A stretch of DNA of 38,985 nt from Armatimonadota bacterium (GCA_019239955.1 JAFAZD010000187.1:1-38985); one strand, 5' to 3'. Numbered from the stretch's first letter, positions 8,533 through 16,919 are shown. Notes: generated by a model from the letters alone, not told the origin. Numbers and translations: made by a program.

Positions 8533-10190
8533 GAGTTGACGCGCCTGCCTCTCTCCGGCTCCCCCAGAATTGGGGGCTGGGGGGCCTTCTCCCGCAGCAG
8601 TTCTTCCTCGGCCTCCCGCGTCCAGAACAGCCCATCCCGTAGTCGGGCGTGGACATTGGGCAGACGATCCGATAGCTCTTCCAGGGACGTGAGGGGCAGG
8701 TCTTCGATCTGCGGGAAGATCACGGTCTTGCCGGGGAATCGCTTGTTCTTGACGCCGAGCAGGCCGTCCTGGTAGGCGGAGAGGCCGCCGATGGCGGCCA
8801 CACTGGAATTGGTGGAGAGCCGGCCCGACTCGACTAGGCCGAGCGTCTGCCGGATGTCGTCCATTGTGGACCCCGATGTGCCGACCATGCGCTGGTTCTT
8901 CGTCAGCATCGTTCCCAATCCTAATTGTGTGATCGTTCCCTTGGCCAGACCGGCGAACAGGTTGTAAACGCCGCCCTCGGACAGATACGGCAGGGCCTCG
9001 GTGATGGATTCGGCACTGGACGCCATGGAGATGATGTCGTCGAACGGCCCCTGCGCGGCGATCTCGTCCGTGGCGCGGCGGTTGAGGGCGACCAGCGTGA
9101 TGCCCCGCGCCGCCAGGCGCTTTTCAAACCGCTCCTGGATCCGCTCCAGCCGTTCGTCGTGCGAGTCCGTCACTAGGACCAGGCGCGGGGGCGCGTCCAG
9201 CATCGCCAGCCGTTCCAGGTGCATCTGGCCCATCGGCCCGCCCGCGCCGACCAGCCAGGCCGCGCCGCCGGGCTTGAGGTCCTGCCGCGTGTTGGTCTGG
9301 TAGGCGTCCAGGACTCGGGCAGGATCGGTGGCCGAGACAAACAGGTGCTGCTCGTAATGCACCCGGCCCACATCCACTGGCACCGGCCCGACAAGCGGCC
9401 TGTCTAGGACCAGGTTCAGGATGCCCCGGCTGCCCAGCGTCGTCAGGATGCGGCCCAGGTCGGCGGGGGACGGCGTGCCGAACACGATGACGTCGTCAAA
9501 GCCCGCGTCGCCGGTGTGCTCGGCGCGCAGGCGAGCGAAGTCCGTTCCCGCCACGTCGCGGACGGAAACGCCGCCCCAGTCGCCCGTCTCCACGCCGCGC
9601 GTGTTGACGACCAGCAGCCGCCCGCCGGGCTTGGGGCCGGGGCGGTAGTTCGGGTACCGGTAGGCGGCGACCACGCAGGCCCAGGGTTCCACCAGCGCGG
9701 CCTCGGCGAAGCCCGTCGTGTCCGCCAGCGGCAGCAGATAACAGCCGTGGTCGCCGTTCAGCGCCTCCTGCGTGACCACCCCGTACTGGGCCATGCCGCC
9801 CGGCAGGACGTAGCCGTAGGGGATGCAGACTCCATGGCGATAGATGTCCGCCTGGACCAGAAAGCGCTGCCCGACCGCGAACATGTCCCGCAGATTCTCC
9901 CCGACGCCTACGACGGTCAGCGCGACCTCGTGGCCCATGACGACCGGCTGCATCTCCATGTCCCGCCCGTACAGTTTGGGGTGCGCCGGCCCCTGGGCGA
10001 TGATCTTGATGTCCGAGAAGCAGATGCCGACGGCGTCGTGGCGCACCAGCAGCTCGTCGGGGCCGTGCCGGGGCAGGGGAACCGTCACTTCGTGCAGGGC
10101 GTCAAAACCTGCCCCGGTCAGGTGCCAGCGCTTGATCTGCGGCGGGATCGGCCCCTGGGCCGCCTTATACGACCGCAAGGGGTCGGTCAT
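8529..10190 (-). CDS. Zinc-dependent medium-chain dehydrogenase, L-sorbose-1-phosphate reductase-like
   Basis: A 553-residue MDR-superfamily protein, longer than the usual 350-400. The N-terminal catalytic domain shows VGICFSDIK (zinc ligand C57) and VVMGHEVALTVVGVG (H87, E88), the pattern of sorbitol/threonine-dehydrogenase relatives. The cluster of four structural-zinc cysteines is not visible. A Rossmann-type motif, AAWLVGAGGPMGQMH, lies near residue 310. The overall plan resembles SorE-type L-sorbose-1-phosphate reductases, so an NAD(P)-dependent polyol/ketose-phosphate oxidoreductase is the best reading; substrate is not known. Its ATG lies inside the end of the upstream ABC exporter gene (26-base overlap), implying translational coupling. 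The last 15 or so residues (APQPPILGEPERGRRVNS) are encoded by repeat family A and the adjacent palindrome, so the native C-terminus has been replaced or extended. Confidence 0.75.
   Translation of the reverse strand: MTDPLRSYKAAQGPIPPQIKRWHLTGAGFDALHEVTVPLPRHGPDELLVRHDAVGICFSDIKIIAQGPAHPKLYGRDMEMQPVVMGHEVALTVVGVGENLRDMFAVGQRFLVQADIYRHGVCIPYGYVLPGGMAQYGVVTQEALNGDHGCYLLPLADTTGFAEAALVEPWACVVAAYRYPNYRPGPKPGGRLLVVNTRGVETGDWGGVSVRDVAGTDFARLRAEHTGDAGFDDVIVFGTPSPADLGRILTTLGSRGILNLVLDRPLVGPVPVDVGRVHYEQHLFVSATDPARVLDAYQTNTRQDLKPGGAAWLVGAGGPMGQMHLERLAMLDAPPRLVLVTDSHDERLERIQERFEKRLAARGITLVALNRRATDEIAAQGPFDDIISMASSAESITEALPYLSEGGVYNLFAGLAKGTITQLGLGTMLTKNQRMVGTSGSTMDDIRQTLGLVESGRLSTNSSVAAIGGLSAYQDGLLGVKNKRFPGKTVIFPQIEDLPLTSLEELSDRLPNVHARLRDGLFWTREAEEELLREKAPQPPILGEPERGRRVNS
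8555..8584 (+). repeat. Palindromic repeat family A, copy 1
   Basis: CCGGCTCCCCCAG AATT GGGGGCTGGGGGG: the C5/G5 arms around AATT form a short palindrome. It overlaps the 3' end of the dehydrogenase gene and encodes part of its C-terminal tail. The other copies are at 19759-19788, 21058-21090 and 30741-30774. Confidence 0.75.
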
Positions 10191-12000
10191 CAGCGAGAAC
10201 TCCTTCCTGGAACTGGGCGGCGTAGAGGCGGGCGTAGACGCCTTCTAAGGCGATCAGTTCCTGATGGGTGCCGCGCTCAACCACGCACCCGGCTTGCAGC
10301 ACCAGAATCAGGTCCGCCGCCAGGATGGTGGACAGGCGGTGCGCGATGGCGAACGTGGTCCGCCCCGCCATCAGCGGCGTCAGGGCCGCCTGGATCAGCC
10401 GCTCGGACTGGGTGTCCAGCGCCGAGGTCGCCTCGTCCAGAATCAGGATGCGCGGGTCCTTCAGAATAGCGCGGGCGATGGCGATGCGCTGCTTCTGGCC
10501 GCCGGAGAGCTTATAGCCGCGCTCGCCGACCACCGTGTCGTAGCCTTCGGGGAGCGACGCGATGTGGTCGTGGATCGCCGCCGCCCGCGCCGCCGCCTCG
10601 ATCTCCTCGTCGGTCGCGTCGGCACGCCCGTAGCGCAGGTTGGCCTTGATGGTGTCGTGGACCAGGTACGTCTCCTGCGTGACCACGCCGATGGCCTGGC
10701 CCAGCGACTCCAGTTTGATGCGGCGCACGTCATGGCCGTCAATCGTGACGCGGCCCCGGTCGGTGTCGTAGAGGCGTGGAATCAGGTACGTCAGCGTCGT
10801 CTTGCCCGAGCCCGACGGGCCGACCAGGGCGATCAACTGGCCGGGCCTGGCCGCAAAGGTGATGTCGTCCAGCGTCGGCGTCGCCTGATCCTCGTCGTAG
10901 CGGAACGTGACGTGCTCGAAGGCGACCGCGCCCCGGATCTGATGCGGCGGGAGCGTAATGGCGTCGGGCGCATCCGTGATGTCCTGTTTCAAATCCATAT
11001 AATCGAAGATGCGGTCGAAGAGGGCCAGCGCGCCCGTCACCTCCACCTGCACGTTCAGCAAACCCGTCAGCGGGAAGAACAGGCGCGACTGCAGGGCGGT
11101 GAAGGCGACGATAGTACCCAGGGTCAGGGTCCGGTCCCCGTGGGCGATGGTGAGGTCGCCGGCCAGCCAGTAGACCAGCACGGGCGTCAGCGAGAAGGTC
11201 AGGCCGATGAGATTGAAGAAGTAGCGCATGATCATGGACTGCTTGATCTGCGAGTCGGTCAGGTCTTCGTTCTCACGCGCGAACTTCTGCAGGGCCAGCC
11301 CGCGCCGCCCGCTGGTCTTGGTCAGCAGCGCGCCGGAGACGGAGAGGGTCTCCTGCATGGTCGCGTTCAGGTCAGCCAATTGCGTCTGCACCGTGCCGCG
11401 AACGCCGCGCGCCATGCTGCCGACCTTCGCGCCGAGCAGGGCGAAGAGGGGCAGGACACCGACCGAGAGCAGGGTCAGCCGCCAGTCCATGTAGATCATC
11501 GCCCCCAGCGTGGAGAGCACCGTGGTGACGTTGGAGAGCAGGTTGGCCGCCGTGTCGCTGAGGACGCCCTGCACGCCGCCGACGTCGTTGGCGAGGCGGC
11601 TTTGGATCTCGCCGGTGCGCGTGCCGGCGAAGAAGCGCAGGGACATCCCCTGGATGTGGTCGTAGAGCTGGTTGCGCAGGTCGCGCATGATGCACTGGCC
11701 GACCAGGGTGCTCAGGTAGCTGTAGGCCAGCGTCAGCGCCGTCCCGCCCAGCGTCGCCAGGAGCGTGTACAGCGTGTAGCGGGTGATGACATCCATGTCG
11801 CGCGCCAGCAGGCCCTGGTTGATGAGGGCGCGCAGGAAAAACGGCGCCAGCAGCCCCAGCCCGGCGGCGGCCAGCACCGCCAGGGCGATCAGGGAGACCT
11901 GCCCCCGGTAGGGCCGGAACGTCCCCACCACCCGCTGCACCGTGTCCGGCTTCAGGGGCTTGCGCGGCCCCGGCGGCCCGCCCCGCATCATCACGCTCAT
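10165..12000 (-). CDS. ABC exporter, fused permease and ATPase (MsbA/multidrug type)
   Basis: A 611-residue type IV ABC half-transporter. Residues about 25-330 hold six membrane segments with the exporter coupling motifs (LRNQLYDHIQGMSLRFF, RTGEIQSRLANDV). The ATPase domain has Walker A GPSGSGKTT near residue 394, the signature LSGGQKQR near 497 and Walker [10 protein letters not shown] near 518, with the H-loop AHRLST after it. It would work as a dimer in the inner membrane, moving lipid, drug or peptide out; the cargo cannot be told. A strong ribosome site (AGGAGG, eight bases before ATG) and a TATAAT box precede it. It is the first gene of a two-gene operon with the dehydrogenase. A second, different exporter gene of the same class begins at 37179. 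Confidence 0.9.
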   Translation of the reverse strand: MSVMMRGGPPGPRKPLKPDTVQRVVGTFRPYRGQVSLIALAVLAAAGLGLLAPFFLRALINQGLLARDMDVITRYTLYTLLATLGGTALTLAYSYLSTLVGQCIMRDLRNQLYDHIQGMSLRFFAGTRTGEIQSRLANDVGGVQGVLSDTAANLLSNVTTVLSTLGAMIYMDWRLTLLSVGVLPLFALLGAKVGSMARGVRGTVQTQLADLNATMQETLSVSGALLTKTSGRRGLALQKFARENEDLTDSQIKQSMIMRYFFNLIGLTFSLTPVLVYWLAGDLTIAHGDRTLTLGTIVAFTALQSRLFFPLTGLLNVQVEVTGALALFDRIFDYMDLKQDITDAPDAITLPPHQIRGAVAFEHVTFRYDEDQATPTLDDITFAARPGQLIALVGPSGSGKTTLTYLIPRLYDTDRGRVTIDGHDVRRIKLESLGQAIGVVTQETYLVHDTIKANLRYGRADATDEEIEAAARAAAIHDHIASLPEGYDTVVGERGYKLSGGQKQRIAIARAILKDPRILILDEATSALDTQSERLIQAALTPLMAGRTTFAIAHRLSTILAADLILVLQAGCVVERGTHQELIALEGVYARLYAAQFQEGVLADDRPLAVV

Positions 12001-12008
12001 ATCTCTGT

Positions 12009-12026
12009 CCTCCTGGGAGCATTATA
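12009..12026 (-). promoter_or_regulatory. -10 box and strong ribosome site of the ABC exporter operon
   Basis: On the minus strand TATAAT (12026-12021) is followed by AGGAGG (12014-12009) and, eight bases on, ATG at 12000. No convincing -35 box is seen at 16-18 bases. The short distance (about 20 bases from -10 to ATG) leaves almost no leader. Confidence 0.5.
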
Positions 12027-12052
12027 CCGGAAAGAGGCCCCCACCTCAGCGT

Positions 12053-12125
12053 GAGGAACCCCCTCCGGCTCGGCAAGCCTCGCCACCTCCCCCGTTGCGG
12101 GAGAGGAAAGGTGGCTGGGGGCGAG
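12053..12125 (-). repeat. Diverged copy of GC-rich repeat family B
   Basis: The plus strand shows CCCCCTCCGGCTCGGCAAGC, then CTCGCCACCTCCCC, then GGGAGAGGAAAGGTGGC. It shares the CCGGCTCG..GCCTCGCCACC..TCCC core with the reverse complement of 171-279. It lies just behind the ABC exporter promoter, at the edge of the recombinase scar. Confidence 0.5.
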
Positions 12126-12287
12126 TTCGTTTTGACAATTTTGTGGTGCTTGGCTCAGGGCGAGGAGGGCGCGGTCGATGTGGCGGCGGAGTATGTTGTC
12201 GTGGCGCAGGATGCGGGCCATCTTGTTCAGGCGGTCCTCGTCGGTGAGCGCCGGGTCGTCATAGACGTGCGCCTCCCAGCGCAGCAG
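12126..12287 (-). pseudogene. Fragment of an unidentified protein-coding gene
   Basis: The minus strand encodes LLRWEAHVYDDPALTDEDR and then LNKMARILRHDNILRR with further helix-like residues to ALLALSQ. The balanced composition looks like real protein, unlike the same DNA read on the plus strand. It breaks off upstream exactly where the recombinase fragment begins (about 12288) and downstream runs into the repeat at 12053-12125. It has no start of its own, so it is probably a stranded C-terminal scrap. I do not recognise the family. Confidence 0.35.
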
Positions 12288-13169
12288 GCGGCGCAGGGCC
12301 TGCTGCGCTGCCCGCTGTGCCACCGGGGACTGTTCGGCCACCGCGAGGGGGAGCACCACACCTACTACCAGTGCCGGGACAGCTCCCCGGCCAAGAACGC
12401 CGCCGGGATGGTCTGCAATGCCCGGCGCTACCCGGCGGGGGAGGCCGAGGAGACGGTCCTGGGGATGTTGCGCGACGCCGCCCGCGAGCCGGGGCGGCTC
12501 CGCGCGGCCCTCCGGGCCTCCCGGGAGGGCGACCGGGCCGAGGCCACCGGGGACCAGCTTCGGCGGGAGCTCGCGGGCGTCCGCGGCGAACTCGCCACGC
12601 TCGACGCCAGGGAGAGGACGGCAGTGCAGGCGCAAGTCGCCGGGCTACAGGCGGGGGCCAGCGCGGGGGCGTACGCGGCGGTCTTCGGCGAGATCGCGGC
12701 CGAGCGCGCCCGGTTGCAGTCACGCCTGGCTGCACTGGAGGCGCTGCGTCCCACGGCCGGGCACGCCGCCCCGGAGGGAGAGGCCGAGCGGATAGAGGCC
12801 GTCCTGGCGGACGTGGACGAGGCCCTGGGCGCCCCGGAACTGACCCCAGCGGAGCGGCACGGCCTGCTGCGACGGGTCGTGGCGGAGGTCTACCCCGAGG
12901 GGGACGGGTACCGGCTCCGGCTGCGGGCGGGTGAAGATGAAGATAGTGTACGGAACGTCTCGATGTCCCCGGCCCGCGAGGACGACGAGGCGGCGCGGCA
13001 GGACCGGATCATGCGCTGGCACGACCGCCTGCCGCCCGCTGCCCCCTGGGCCCCCGGCGACCCCCGGAAATGGGAGCGGGAACACGCCGCGACGGCGGAA
13101 CTGACGCCCCTGGGCCGTAGGCTGCTGGGACTGGATCGGTGGGAGGATGGGCCGGTGCGGGTGGGTTGA
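12288..13169 (+). pseudogene. Large serine recombinase remnant (zinc-ribbon and C-terminal part only)
   Basis: The frame from about 12288 encodes LLRCPLCHRGLFGH, HTYYQCRD and GMVCNARRY: a CxxC ... C ... C zinc beta-ribbon of the kind found in phage/transposon large serine recombinases. A helical, Glu/Arg/Ala-rich stretch follows (the coiled-coil region), with a C-terminal segment ending at 13169. The N-terminal resolvase domain, with its catalytic serine, and the 'recombinase' domain are absent; upstream DNA is repeat and an unrelated minus-strand fragment. The frame stays open upstream to an ATG at 12051, but that part reads as antisense of other DNA. It most likely marks an old integration event. 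A functional shortened product is not excluded but would lack strand-exchange activity. Confidence 0.68.
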
Positions 13170-13187
13170 TTGCCCGTAGCGATTGCG

Positions 13188-13226
13188 GCAGAGGGGGCGC
13201 GGCCAACGTGGCCGCGCCCCCTCTGC
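13188..13226. terminator. Long GC-rich hairpin terminator
   Basis: A perfect 18-bp stem (GCAGAGGGGGCGCGGCCA and its reverse complement) with the 3-base loop ACG. It lies 18 bases after the recombinase fragment and 33 bases after the egtB stop on the other strand, so it separates the two units. No T-run follows. Confidence 0.75.
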
Positions 13227-13259
13227 TCGGTGATGTTCCCCACGCCACAGGCTAGCCGG

Positions 13260-14579
13260 TTAAGAGGCGGCGTCGCGCGCCAGGCGGAGGCCCATGAACT
13301 GCCAGCGGGCGTCCGGGGGGAAGAAGTTGCGGTAGGTGTCGCGGATGTGGGTCTGTGACGTGGCGCAGGAGCCGCCGCGCAGCACGAACTGGTTGCACAT
13401 GAACTTGCCGTTGTACTCGCCCAGCGCGCCCGCCGGCGGCGCGTAGCCGGGGTAGGGCGAGTATTGGCTGCGCGTCCACTCCCACACGTCGCCGAACATC
13501 TGCGTCAGGGCGTGGGGCGGGGCCGGCGGCGCGGCGGCGGGATGGAACAGGCCGCCCTCCACGAAATTGCCCGCCCATGGGAGGCCCCGCGCGGCGACCT
13601 CCCACTCAAACTCGGTCGGCAGCCGCGCCCCCGGCCACTGGCGGCCCGCCCAGTGCGCGTAGGCGTCGGCCTCGAACAACGACAGGTGGCAGACCGGCTC
13701 GGCCTCCTCCACGGGCCGCATCCCCGATAGCGTGAACTGCCACCAGCGGCCGTCCTGCCGCTCCCAGTAGAGCGGGGCCTGCCAGCCGCGCGCCTGCACC
13801 GTCGCCCAGCCCTCTGACAGCCAGAACTCCGGCCTCGCGTACCCCCCGTCCTCCATGAACGTTTGATACTCGCCGCACGTCACCAGGCGCGAGGCCAGTG
13901 CGAAGGCGGGCACGAACTCCCGGTGGCGCGGCCCCTCATTGTCAAACGCGAAGCCGTTGCCGTCATGCCCGATCCAGGCCAGTTGTTCCGGGAACTCCGC
14001 CCACGTCAGCGGCGGGGCCTCTGCCGGGACCTCTGTGCGCCGGTCTCGGTAAACAGGCCGTAACGGGTTCTCCGAGAAGACGTGCTTGATGTCCGTCACC
14101 ATCAATTCCTGGTGCTGCTGTTCGTGGTGCAGGCCAACGGCGACCAGCGGCGTCAGCCGGCTTAACCGTTCCTCGTTCGCCCCTTCCAGCAGCGCCTCCA
14201 TGTGCTCGTCCACGTAGGCGCGGTAGGCGTAAGTGTCAGCCACCGTCGGGCGCGAGATCAGGCCGCGCTTGGGCCGGCAGTGGCGCGCGCCGAGGCTGTT
14301 GTAGTAGGAGTTAAAAAGAAACTCGTACTGCGGGTGCAGGGAGCAGTAGTTCGGCAGGTTCGGCCTGAGCAGGAAGGTCTCAAAGAACCAGGAGGTGTGT
14401 GCCAGGTGCCACTTCGTCGGACTGACATCCGGCATGGACTGCACGACGTAATCTTCAGGAACCAGCGTGTCGCACAGGCGCTCGCTGAGGGAGCGCACGG
14501 CGCGGTATTGTGGGAGGAGGTCGTGCCCCGGCGCGACGGTCGGCTCCGCCGGAGGGGCCAGCGTGGAAGAAGACGGCAT
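13260..14579 (-). CDS. egtB: Ergothioneine biosynthesis sulfoxide synthase EgtB (type II, Chloracidobacterium-like)
   Basis: EgtB is an iron(II)- and O2-dependent enzyme that joins a thiol (cysteine or gamma-glutamylcysteine) to trimethylhistidine. The 439-residue protein has an N-terminal DinB-like domain with KWHLAH (H61) and HHEQQHQE (H152, H156) as likely iron ligands. NSYYN (Y92, Y93) sits where the two catalytic tyrosines of Chloracidobacterium EgtB lie. The C-terminal half is a formylglycine-generating-enzyme-like domain (LPTEFEWEVAARG ... FGDVWEWT ... LRGGS ... GLRLAR). An ATG at 14612 is possible, but the ATG at 14579 has GAGGGA in front and was preferred. No EgtD-like histidine methyltransferase lies next to it; the methyltransferase at 17437 does not look like EgtD. 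Confidence 0.88.
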   Translation of the reverse strand: MPSSSTLAPPAEPTVAPGHDLLPQYRAVRSLSERLCDTLVPEDYVVQSMPDVSPTKWHLAHTSWFFETFLLRPNLPNYCSLHPQYEFLFNSYYNSLGARHCRPKRGLISRPTVADTYAYRAYVDEHMEALLEGANEERLSRLTPLVAVGLHHEQQHQELMVTDIKHVFSENPLRPVYRDRRTEVPAEAPPLTWAEFPEQLAWIGHDGNGFAFDNEGPRHREFVPAFALASRLVTCGEYQTFMEDGGYARPEFWLSEGWATVQARGWQAPLYWERQDGRWWQFTLSGMRPVEEAEPVCHLSLFEADAYAHWAGRQWPGARLPTEFEWEVAARGLPWAGNFVEGGLFHPAAAPPAPPHALTQMFGDVWEWTRSQYSPYPGYAPPAGALGEYNGKFMCNQFVLRGGSCATSQTHIRDTYRNFFPPDARWQFMGLRLARDAAS

Positions 14580-14600
14580 CGGTCGTCCCTCGCATTCTAA

Positions 14601-14625
14601 AGCCACCGGCATTCTTGCGGTGGCT
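14601..14625. promoter_or_regulatory. Inverted repeat in the egtB-rsmG divergent region
   Basis: Eight-base arms AGCCACCG and CGGTGGCT flank a nine-base spacer, 22 bases before the egtB ATG. It could be an operator, or a leader hairpin in the egtB transcript. No clear -35/-10 pair is seen in this 107-base gap. Confidence 0.35.
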
Positions 14626-14686
14626 GATTGCTAATTTACCCCAAATGCAACAGGAATAACCGGCCAGGGATGCGAATAGTTCCGTC

Positions 14687-15367
14687 ATGGGCGACCTTGC
14701 GGACATTCTCCGGCGCGGCGCGAACGGGGCGTGGGGATTGGGGCTGACCGAGGGGCAACTTGCCCAGTTCGCGCGCTACGCCGAGCTGCTGGTGGAGTGG
14801 AATGCGGCCCGCCTGAACCTGACCCGCCTGACAAGCCCCCGTGACATCGCCGTCAAGCACTTTCTCGACTCGCTGGCCGTTCTCAAGGCGGTGGATGTTC
14901 CGCATGGTGCCAGTGTCATTGACGTCGGCACGGGGGCGGGCCTGCCGGGACTCGCCCTCAAGATCGCCCGTCCCGATCTTAGAATGACGCTGCTTGACGC
15001 GACTGCCAAGAAACTGGTCTTCTGCCGGGCCGTCGCCGACGGCTTAGGTTTGGGGGCCGTGACGACTATACATGCCCGCGCCGAGGACGCCGGGCGGCAG
15101 CCCGCCCACGCTGGGGCCTATGATTTCGCCCTCGCGCGCGCGGTCGCCCCGCTGGAGCGGCTGCTGCCCTGGTGCGTGCCCTTCGTGCGCCCCGGCGGCC
15201 TCGTGGTCGCCCTCAAAGGCGCGTCGGTCGCCGAAGAGTTGCCCGCCGCGCGCCCCGTCGCCCGCCGCCTGGGGCTGACGCTGTCGCCCCCGCTCCGGGT
15301 GGAATTGCCGGAGGCGGAGGAGCCGCTGACGCGCTTCCTCATCACCGTCAGGCGTCCCCGACGCTGA
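14687..15367 (+). CDS. rsmG: 16S rRNA (guanine527-N7)-methyltransferase RsmG
   Basis: RsmG (GidB) uses S-adenosylmethionine to methylate G527 of 16S rRNA. The 226-residue protein is of normal length. Diagnostic stretches are NLTRLTSPRDIAVKHFLDSL (residues 44-63) and motif I, VIDVGTGAGLPGLALKI (77-93), followed by LLDATAKKLVF and ALARAVAPLE. The start is the ATG at 14687; the ribosome site is weak (GGGA about 14 bases upstream). It is not next to mnmG/gidA as in many genomes; instead it heads a run into the PfkB kinase 21 bases downstream. Confidence 0.94.
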   Translation: MGDLADILRRGANGAWGLGLTEGQLAQFARYAELLVEWNAARLNLTRLTSPRDIAVKHFLDSLAVLKAVDVPHGASVIDVGTGAGLPGLALKIARPDLRMTLLDATAKKLVFCRAVADGLGLGAVTTIHARAEDAGRQPAHAGAYDFALARAVAPLERLLPWCVPFVRPGGLVVALKGASVAEELPAARPVARRLGLTLSPPLRVELPEAEEPLTRFLITVRRPRR

Positions 15368-15388
15368 CACCGGCTGGGAGTTCTCGCG

Positions 15389-16309
15389 TTGACCCACTAT
15401 GATGTCATTGTCTACGGCCTTGTCTGCCTGGATGTGATCTGGCGTGTGCCTCACCTGCCTCCGCTCGGCCGGGCCGTTCGCATTCAGGAGGAGCGGAAGG
15501 TCATCGGCGGCGAGGCCGCAAACACGGCCATCGCGTTGAGCCGATGGGGGGTACGGGTGGCCCTGCTCGGCAACGCTCTGGGCGATGATGACGAAGGCCG
15601 CCTGTTGCGCTCGCTTTTGGCGCGTGATGCGCCCGGCGTTGACGCACACTTCCTCGGAACGGCCCCGGACACGGACACTCTGGTTCCCGTATTGGTGGCG
15701 ACGCCGGACGGGCAGAAGACCATCTTCGGGCGTGACCGGACGCGCTTGCGGTTCCCAGTGCTCTCCCCCGAACTGGCCCGCTCTGCCGCTGTTTTTACGG
15801 CTGACGGGAGTGCCGGATCAGCCGGGGAACGGGCCTGTGAGGTGGCGTCGCGGGTGGGGATGTTCGTCATCGTCACAAACTATTCCGAGGACCTGGTGGG
15901 CGGCACGCGGGCGGCGATCAGCGTGGTTTCGGCGGACGACGTCGAGGCGGGCAACAGTCCGGCAGAGTGGACGACGTTCGCTGGGGGTCTGCGGGACAGA
16001 TGCGGCGCGACCGTCATCCTGACCTGCGGCGAGCGCGGCTGCTTTCTGGCGGAAAGGAACGGGCGGAGGGAAGAAGCCAGACACTTTCCTGCCTGTGCCG
16101 CACCGAGAATGGTCGATTCGACGGGAGCGGGCGACGTATTCCGGGCGGGACTGATCTACGGACGATTGCATGGGTGGGACTTGCAAGACACGATCCGCTT
16201 CTCCTCTGCCGCCGCCGCTCTCGGTTGCGGTGAGATGGGCGGCTGGGCGGGGGTGCGTCCCATCCCGGAGATCCTTGCATTCCAGCGGGTGGCCTCTACT
16301 TATGGATGA
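15389..16309 (+). CDS. PfkB/ribokinase-family sugar or nucleoside kinase
   Basis: A 306-residue cytosolic kinase. The first PfkB region has VIGGEAANTAIALSRWG, where substrate binds. The second signature, DSTGAGDVFRAGLIYG (residues 243-258), holds the anion hole GAGD with D249 as catalytic base. The phosphoryl acceptor is not predictable; ribokinase, adenosine kinase and 2-keto-3-deoxygluconate kinase are all near relatives. The start is TTG at 15389, with GGGAG eight bases ahead; no upstream ATG fits. Its 3' end overlaps the start of the chromate-transporter gene by eight bases, so they are very likely co-translated. Confidence 0.85.
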   Translation: MTHYDVIVYGLVCLDVIWRVPHLPPLGRAVRIQEERKVIGGEAANTAIALSRWGVRVALLGNALGDDDEGRLLRSLLARDAPGVDAHFLGTAPDTDTLVPVLVATPDGQKTIFGRDRTRLRFPVLSPELARSAAVFTADGSAGSAGERACEVASRVGMFVIVTNYSEDLVGGTRAAISVVSADDVEAGNSPAEWTTFAGGLRDRCGATVILTCGERGCFLAERNGRREEARHFPACAAPRMVDSTGAGDVFRAGLIYGRLHGWDLQDTIRFSSAAAALGCGEMGGWAGVRPIPEILAFQRVASTYG

Positions 16310-16919
16310 CCTGGCTGCGCGCCGTCGGCGGTCCTCCCAGGCCCCATTCCGTCCTTCCCTCTTCCATCTCGGTCGCGTCTGGCTCGGCATCGGGTGGCAG
16401 TCATTTGGCGGCGGCGCAAGCACGTTCGCCCTGATTGAGCGGGCCGTCGTCCGGGAGCGGGGCTGGCTGACGGAGGCGGAGTACGTCCATGATGTCGCGC
16501 TGGCGCAGCTTTCCCCCGGCATCAACCTGCTGGGCCTGACCATCCTCATCGGGCGGCGGCTGGGCGGCGTCGGCGGCATATTTGTCTCGCTGCTCGGCCT
16601 GCTGCTGCCGAGCGTGACGATCACGGTGCTGATGACCGCCGCCTACGCCCGCCTCCAACATCTCCCCGCCGTTCAGTCCGCCCTGCGCGGCGTCATCCCA
16701 GCGACGGTGGGATTGGGACTGCTCACCGCCGCCAACCTCGCCCGCGCCCTGCTCGCCGCCGCCCGCCGCGAGGGCCGGATGTCGCTCTGTTTCAGCCTCA
16801 TCCTGCTCGCCGGAAGCGGCCTCGTCCTGGCGCTCTGGCATCCGCCGGTGATTCTGGTCCTGTGCGGCGCGGGCCTGCTGGGGGCCGTCGCGGGGCGAGG
16901 GCGGGGGAAGACGGCATGA
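16302..16919 (+). CDS. chrA: Chromate transporter-like half protein, N-terminal-type CHR domain
   Basis: A 205-residue membrane protein with one CHR domain. It has GWQSFGGGASTFALIERAVV, then RGWLTEAEYVHDVALAQLSPG, the FGG...W...Q..PG pattern of ChrA transporters; the usual P-A-H after FGG is altered. Several hydrophobic helices follow. ChrA proteins export chromate or related oxyanions across the inner membrane; single-domain forms normally work as a pair of genes, as here with the next gene. The ATG at 16302 lies inside the kinase stop region, and its own stop overlaps the next ATG (ATGA). Transport of chromate itself is not proven; many homologues have unknown substrates. Confidence 0.82.
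   Translation: MDDLAARRRRSSQAPFRPSLFHLGRVWLGIGWQSFGGGASTFALIERAVVRERGWLTEAEYVHDVALAQLSPGINLLGLTILIGRRLGGVGGIFVSLLGLLLPSVTITVLMTAAYARLQHLPAVQSALRGVIPATVGLGLLTAANLARALLAAARREGRMSLCFSLILLAGSGLVLALWHPPVILVLCGAGLLGAVAGRGRGKTA

Noticed and set aside
10264-12054. 596-codon plus-strand frame opposite the ABC exporter
   Set aside because: Antisense composition; the minus strand carries Walker A, signature and Walker B motifs and a strong ribosome site.
12132-12137. Perfect TTGACA in the recombinase scar
   Set aside because: No -10 box at 16-18 bases downstream in this orientation and no intact gene behind it.
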